A stretch of DNA of 11,278 nucleotides from Methylovirgula sp. (lineage in GTDB: Bacteria > Pseudomonadota > Alphaproteobacteria > Rhizobiales > Beijerinckiaceae): positions 1 to 11,278 of the forward strand of contig JANXSV010000211.1 of the NCBI GenBank assembly GCA_025356505.1. Reading direction: 5' to 3'. Of this stretch, positions 7,341-11,278 are shown piece after piece. Below the pieces are notes generated by a model. The model worked only from the letters and a program-made list of their open reading frames with translations, searched no databases and had not been told where the DNA came from. A program made the translations under genes and the position numbers. Each line of letters opens with the position of its first letter. Position 1 is the first letter of the stretch.

Positions 7341-7384
7341 TTAAGCAAGGTATCCCCGGCCAATAGATACCGGGTTTGCTTTAA
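7341..7384. repeat. Imperfect inverted repeat in the leader of the HerA-like gene
   Basis: TTAAGCAA (7341-7348) can pair with TTGCTTTAA (7376-7384) with one bulged T. Inside it, two inner stems exclude each other: GGTATC (7349-7354) with GATACC (7366-7371), or CCCGG (7355-7359) with CCGGG (7370-7374). It lies 29 nt before the ATG at 7413, in the 216-nt noncoding gap after rppH. No T run follows, so a simple terminator is unlikely. I see no convincing promoter boxes in the gap. Confidence 0.4.
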
Positions 7385-7412
7385 ATTATCCTGCGCGCGA
7401 AGCGAAAAATTA

Positions 7413-9446
7413 ATGAATTCCCGTTTACTTTCAGACCTGAATTCCAAATACGCAGGTTTTGACATGAACAGAATTGACGACACCGCAGACGCTTTTGAAA
7501 GGTCGGTCGAGGAGCGCCGCGATCCGTTGCAACCGGATCGCCGTGAAATCGGACGGTTGGTGTCCTGCTCCGGCGGGCAAGGTGTGGTGTCGATCAATGT
7601 TTTCAACAGCGAACACGTGTCGCTGGATTTCTGGTCGATTGGCCGGCTGATTTCCGTCGCCATGGACAAACGTCGTATTATTGCGGTGGTTTTTGAAATG
7701 AAAACCGTGCTCGACGCTTGGAACGAAATCGACGGCAATACCGTGCATTTCCACGTCGAACTGGTTGGTGAAATCGTCGACGATGCGTCGGGCAAAGCGA
7801 TCTTCTCGCGCGGCATTACAAGTTATCCGAATATTGGCGCCATCGCGCACCGGGTTAGGACCAGCGATCTTGCTGCGATCCATGTCATCACCAACGGCAG
7901 AGGCGTCGAGGTCGGTCGCCTCACACAAGATCACAGCATTCCTGCGACAGTCGATATGGGCGAAATGCTTTCAAAGCACTTTGCTGTGGTGGGAACGACC
8001 GGTGTGGGCAAAACCACATCTGTCGCGTTGCTGATCCGCAAGGCGGTGGAAACTATACCGAATTTGCGCGTCCTCATCCTTGATCCGCATAATGAATATG
8101 AGCGCGGTCTTGGCAGAAACGTCGTGTCCCTCGGGGCGGAAACGCTGGAACTGCCGTTCTGGCTGTTCACATTTGAAGAACTCTCGGATGTTGTGTTCCG
8201 AGGCGCCGAGGCGGCGGAGGGCGAAAAAAGCGCTCTGATGGAAATCATCGTCGCGGCAAAAGTTCGGTTCCAGGCCGCCAGGTCGGGCTCTACAACCGCC
8301 CGGCGTCTGTCAGCCGATGAAGGCTCCAACATTGGCGTGGACTCGCCGGTACCTTACCGGATGGCGGATTTATTCTCGCTGATCCTGGATGCCATGGGCA
8401 AGCTTGAGGCCAAGCACTCCCGTTTGGATTTGCGCAATCTGAAAACGCGGCTTGAAAGCCTGTGTCAGAACTATCGCTATCGCTTCATGTTCCGCAGCAC
8501 TGTGATCGAGGACAATATCGAGAAGGTCATTGGTCAGATTTTCCGTATTCCGCACCATGACAAGCGCATCACAGTGTTGCAATTGGCTGATTTGCCGTCC
8601 GACGTGACAAATTCGGTGGTATCGGTCCTTGCAAGGCTGGCGCTCGATCTCTGCGTGATCGGCCAGAGCACGTATAAAATAGCGCTGATTTGTGAAGAGG
8701 CGCATCGTTACATTCCGAATGATTACAAGCGCGGCTTTGGCCCGACGCGCCACGCCATCGCGCGTATCGCCAAAGAAGGCCGCAAATTTGGCTGCTCGAT
8801 CGGCATCGTGACCCAAAGGCCATCTGAAGTGGATTCGACCATCCTGTCGCAATGTTCGACAGTATTTGCGATGCGTCTGTCGAATGAATCGGACCAGAAC
8901 ATCATCAAATCAGCGATTTCGCAGAGTTCTGAAGGGCGCATCCGCTTCCTGTCCTCGATCCGAAACCGTGAGGCCATTGCCTTTGGCGAGGCGATTGCCA
9001 TGCCGATGCGTTTTGAATTTACGCAAATGTCTGCTGATATGTTGGGCGCTCACGAAAGCGGCACCAAGAGTTTTGTTCCGCAAGAGCTCGATTTGCGGAG
9101 CGTGGTGCAGAAAATGCGCGGGCTTGATGAAACGCAGCGCCTTATGGGGGAAATCTCCGGTGTGAGTTCCGGCGCAAGCGCACAGGGAAATGCTGGTTTA
9201 GGACAGGCCGGATTGGCAAATGCGGGTTCCGGTAATTCGGCTCTCGGTAATTTAGCTCCCGGGAATTCGGGTGGCAGCAGTTCGGGTCTTGGTAGCTCAG
9301 TTCTTGCTGGTTCCGGGTCCACAGGTTCGGGGTCAACAAGCGCTCCGCTTCCACAAGCTGGCAGCTCGCACATTTATACGCCCGGCAGTTCTCAACCCTC
9401 GTTTGGCCACAGCACCCGGCCCACGCCCAAAGTGCCAGGCTGGTAA
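7413..9446 (+). CDS. HerA/FtsK-type (DUF87) ATPase with Gly/Ser-rich tail
   Basis: HerA-type ATPases form hexameric rings that move DNA. The 677-residue protein has an N-terminal beta-rich region resembling a HAS-barrel (about 45-180). Walker A follows as GTTGVGKTT (194-202), then ILDPHNEYERG (222-232), and Walker B as IALICEEAH (423-431), where Glu428 stands at the usual Asp position. The IVTQRPSEV segment (465-473) is typical of the family. From about 583 to the end the sequence is Gly/Ser/Asn/Ala-rich, with GNxxLGN-like repeats, ending PKVPGW. The ATG at 7413 has no strong ribosome-binding site; an ATG at 7464 (residue 18) has AGG 7 nt upstream and is a real alternative. No NurA nuclease or known HerA defence partner (Sir2, DUF4297) is adjacent, so it looks like a stand-alone housekeeping ATPase of unknown role. 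The family is clear. Confidence 0.87.
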   Translation: MNSRLLSDLNSKYAGFDMNRIDDTADAFERSVEERRDPLQPDRREIGRLVSCSGGQGVVSINVFNSEHVSLDFWSIGRLISVAMDKRRIIAVVFEMKTVLDAWNEIDGNTVHFHVELVGEIVDDASGKAIFSRGITSYPNIGAIAHRVRTSDLAAIHVITNGRGVEVGRLTQDHSIPATVDMGEMLSKHFAVVGTTGVGKTTSVALLIRKAVETIPNLRVLILDPHNEYERGLGRNVVSLGAETLELPFWLFTFEELSDVVFRGAEAAEGEKSALMEIIVAAKVRFQAARSGSTTARRLSADEGSNIGVDSPVPYRMADLFSLILDAMGKLEAKHSRLDLRNLKTRLESLCQNYRYRFMFRSTVIEDNIEKVIGQIFRIPHHDKRITVLQLADLPSDVTNSVVSVLARLALDLCVIGQSTYKIALICEEAHRYIPNDYKRGFGPTRHAIARIAKEGRKFGCSIGIVTQRPSEVDSTILSQCSTVFAMRLSNESDQNIIKSAISQSSEGRIRFLSSIRNREAIAFGEAIAMPMRFEFTQMSADMLGAHESGTKSFVPQELDLRSVVQKMRGLDETQRLMGEISGVSSGASAQGNAGLGQAGLANAGSGNSALGNLAPGNSGGSSSGLGSSVLAGSGSTGSGSTSAPLPQAGSSHIYTPGSSQPSFGHSTRPTPKVPGW

Positions 9447-9464
9447 GCTCCCGCCGCTACACGA

Positions 9465-10955
9465 TCAGCCCAAAGCCTTTACCGCCGCTTCAAACCGCGC
9501 AGCGGCCTGTAACACCAGTTCGTCAGAAAGCTGCCGGCCAATGATTTGCAGCCCGAGCGGCATGCCGCTGCTGCTGTGGGCGACGGGCAGGCTGATAGCT
9601 GGAAGGCCTGCCAGATTCACCGGCACAGTGTAGAGGTCTTCAAGATACATCTCGACCGGATCCTTGGCGTGCGAACCGATCGCGAAAGCCGAAGACGGCG
9701 TTGTCGGCATAACAATCAAATCCACTTGCTTGTAAGCCTCAGCAAATTCGTGGACGATTTTGTTGCGAACCTTCTGGGCCTTGAGATAGTAGGCATCATA
9801 ATAGCCTGCGCTCAGGGTAAATGTTCCGGCCATGATGCGGCGGCGCACTTCAGGGCCAAAGCCTTCGGAGCGGCTCTTCTCGTACATATCGATAATATCG
9901 CGGGGGTTTGAAGCGCGGCGGCCGTAGCGCACGCCGTCATAGCGCGCAAGATTTGACGAGGCTTCTGAAAGCGCGATGACGTAATAAGCGGGCAGGGCAC
10001 TTTTGAATGTGGGCAAGGACACGTCGACGATTTCAGCACCGATATGTGCGGCAATATCCCTCGCGCGCTGCCAGACGCGGTCCGTGTCTGCAGTCGCACC
10101 GGCCTTCAGAACCTGAGCCGGGAAGCCGATGCGCAACTTGCGCGGCGGCTGTGTGAGCGCCTGTTTGAAGGCGAGGTTTTGGTTTTCGATCGAGGTCGAG
10201 TCTTTAGCGTCCCCTCCGCAGATCACGTCCATCACAGCGGCGACGTCGCCGACTGTTTTGGCGAAGACGCCGGCCTGATCAAGGGAGCTTGCATAGGCAA
10301 TGATGCCCCACCGCGAGCAGACCCCGTAGGTTGGCTTAAAGCCGACGACACCGCAAAAGCTTGCGGGCTGGCGAATGGACCCGCCTGTATCGGACCCGAG
10401 CGCCGCAATTGCAAACCCGGCAGCAACGGCTGCGGCCGAACCGCCCGATGAGCCGCCTGGAACCAGAGTCTTAAAACCCAGCTTTTCACCGGTCGGGTTT
10501 ATGGTCGGGCCAAAGAAACTGCTCTCGGTAGAGGAGCCCATGGCGAATTCGTCAAGATTGGTCTTGCCGGTCAGGATAGCTCCGGCATCGAGCAATTTTT
10601 GGGTGACGGTGGATTCATATGTCGGCACAAAATTTTCTAGGATGCGCGAGGCTGCGGTGGTGCGGATATCCTTGGTGCAATAATTGTCTTTAACAGCAAT
10701 GCTGATGCCTTCCAGCGCTCTGGCCGTGCCATTGGCGATATGCTCATCTGAGACGCGCGCTCGAGCCAAGGCGCTCTCCCGCGCATCTGTAATGTAAATG
10801 TTCAGGTTTGCGTGCCTGTCAGCTTGAGCGAAATAGGATTGCGCGGATTCCACTGCCGAAACGTGTTTATTGGCAAGCAAGGTCTGCTGCTCGGCAATAG
10901 TGCAATCTTCAAACCGTTTTGTTGAAAGGCTCACGTTAGCCGCCGCATCACTCAT
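9465..10955 (-). CDS. gatA: Asp-tRNA(Asn)/Glu-tRNA(Gln) amidotransferase subunit A
   Basis: GatA is the glutaminase subunit of the GatCAB complex. It releases ammonia from glutamine, which GatB uses to convert Glu-tRNA(Gln) (and Asp-tRNA(Asn)) to the amidated form in the cytoplasm. The 496-residue protein shows the full amidase signature: Lys89 in AVKDNY, cis-Ser169 in PGGSSGGS (166-173) and nucleophile Ser193 in SDTGGSIRQP (188-197), with the usual 24-residue distance between the serines. GatA-specific stretches include NLDEFAMGSSTESSFFGP, ASSNLARYDGVRYG, LSAGYYDAYYLKAQKVR and DPVEMYLEDLYTVPVNLAGLP. These argue against a general amidase. The ATG at 10955 has GGA 6 nt upstream. It converges on the HerA-like gene with an 18-nt gap and no hairpin. 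gatC, commonly just upstream, is not in the 323 nt that remain. The identification is secure. Confidence 0.95.
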   Translation of the reverse strand: MSDAAANVSLSTKRFEDCTIAEQQTLLANKHVSAVESAQSYFAQADRHANLNIYITDARESALARARVSDEHIANGTARALEGISIAVKDNYCTKDIRTTAASRILENFVPTYESTVTQKLLDAGAILTGKTNLDEFAMGSSTESSFFGPTINPTGEKLGFKTLVPGGSSGGSAAAVAAGFAIAALGSDTGGSIRQPASFCGVVGFKPTYGVCSRWGIIAYASSLDQAGVFAKTVGDVAAVMDVICGGDAKDSTSIENQNLAFKQALTQPPRKLRIGFPAQVLKAGATADTDRVWQRARDIAAHIGAEIVDVSLPTFKSALPAYYVIALSEASSNLARYDGVRYGRRASNPRDIIDMYEKSRSEGFGPEVRRRIMAGTFTLSAGYYDAYYLKAQKVRNKIVHEFAEAYKQVDLIVMPTTPSSAFAIGSHAKDPVEMYLEDLYTVPVNLAGLPAISLPVAHSSSGMPLGLQIIGRQLSDELVLQAAARFEAAVKALG

Positions 10956-10992
10956 GTCTTGTCCGATCTGACCCGAATTTTTGTCTTGTCCG
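10955..10992. repeat. 11-nt direct repeat at the gatA start
   Basis: TGTCTTGTCCG occurs at 10955-10965 and 10982-10992 (period 27 nt). Read on the gatA strand it is CGGACAAGACA; the copy nearer the gene overlaps the ATG and supplies its ribosome-binding site. The distal copy has no start codon behind it. It may be chance, a small duplication or a protein-binding site. Confidence 0.45.
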
Positions 10993-11278
10993 TGCGCCGA
11001 CTTAACGCGGCCTCACAACACCTGCGGGCGGTTTAGCGCATAGGCCCGGTGAGGTAAACCTCGACTTGTTATTTTGCGAGAACGGAACCCAGGCGAGATA
11101 CAGTTCGCAACAGACGATTCACGGAGTTTCTCTGGTGCTGCGGTTGGGCATCCTGCCTTTCAATGATGCTGGCAAACAGTATTGAGTGTTTGAGCGGAAA
11201 GTAAATACAAAGGTTACAAAATACCGCAAGTGCATTTAGAGGTATCTAAATGCCTTATTTTTGTGTCATAAATACAAC
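10956..11278. other. Gene-free stretch upstream of gatA
   Basis: No open frame with coding character and no tRNA is visible on either strand. It does not contain gatC or a recognisable remnant of it. The part near gatA is GC-rich; the last 80 nt are AT-rich, as expected for a promoter region. It holds three small inverted repeats: GCATC/GATGC at 11148-11169, CAAACA/TGTTTG at 11173-11192, and the perfect palindrome at 11232-11253. A weak promoter candidate on the gatA strand (TTGCGG about 16-17 nt before TATTTA, at about 11205-11232) can be pointed to but is not convincing. Confidence 0.6.
11232..11264 (+). promoter_or_regulatory. Perfect 9-bp palindrome followed by a T-rich stretch
   Basis: GCATTTAGA (11232-11240) and TCTAAATGC (11245-11253) are exact inverted copies around the loop GGTA. 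On the + strand CTTATTTTTGTG follows. It could be a + strand terminator, but no + strand gene precedes it in the last 300 nt, unless an unannotated small RNA does. It could equally be an operator in the gatA promoter region. The TTTAGA/TCTAAA half-sites resemble those I recall for Irr iron-control boxes of Hyphomicrobiales, though the spacing may differ by a base. Confidence 0.45.

Noticed and set aside
9050-9373. Repeat-rich open frames on the - strand opposite the HerA-like tail
   Set aside because: The Pro/Glu/Leu-rich repeats are shadows of the Gly/Ser-rich coding tail.
7413-9446. A HerA-based antiviral system
   Set aside because: Known systems pair HerA with a nuclease or NADase such as Sir2 or DUF4297. 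Neighbours here are rppH and gatA, both housekeeping, and no partner gene is present in the window.
9447-9464. Shared terminator between the converging HerA-like gene and gatA
   Set aside because: The 18-nt gap has no inverted repeat or T run.

Overview
The window reads as chromosomal core-genome DNA of an alphaproteobacterium, most likely of the Hyphomicrobiales (Rhizobiales) type. The evidence is the gene order proA-nadD-rsfS-rlmH-envC/ldpF-ctpA-divergent polysaccharide deacetylase-rppH, which is a familiar block in that group, together with the style of the individual proteins. Base composition is moderately GC-rich and even across the genes. I see no insertion sequence, phage gene, CRISPR array, tRNA or rRNA.

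Region 1 (1-7196, + strand) is one densely packed run of eight genes. The 3' part of proA (proline synthesis) overlaps nadD (NAD synthesis) by 4 nt. rsfS (ribosome silencing factor) follows after a short AT-rich gap, and rlmH (23S rRNA pseudouridine methyltransferase) starts 2 nt after rsfS ends. Next come a catalytically degenerate EnvC/LdpF-type murein hydrolase activator and a CtpA-type S41 protease, translationally coupled through TAATG. A strong hairpin (5365-5399) separates ctpA from a membrane-anchored divergent polysaccharide deacetylase homologue that has lost its metal-binding motifs. rppH (mRNA 5' pyrophosphohydrolase) starts 1 nt after that. The theme is nucleotide cofactor synthesis, ribosome and RNA maintenance, and control of cell-wall cleavage.

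Region 2 (7197-9446, + strand) starts with a noncoding stretch of about 216 nt carrying an imperfect inverted repeat. It is followed by a HerA/FtsK-type (DUF87) ATPase with a long Gly/Ser-rich tail. No NurA nuclease or defence partner is next to it.

Region 3 (9465-10955, - strand) is gatA, the amidase subunit of the Glu-tRNA(Gln)/Asp-tRNA(Asn) amidotransferase, converging on the ATPase gene with an 18-nt gap. Its upstream 323 nt contain no gene. In particular they lack gatC, which I would have expected there. They hold a short direct repeat and several small inverted repeats, the last a perfect 9-bp palindrome followed by a T-rich stretch.

I did not find a convincing new multi-gene system. 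The points most worth a second look are the pseudo-deacetylase, the rsfS start (apparently CTG), the duplicated pentapeptide-repeat tail of CtpA, the gatC-less structured leader of gatA, and the HerA-like ATPase with its low-complexity tail.
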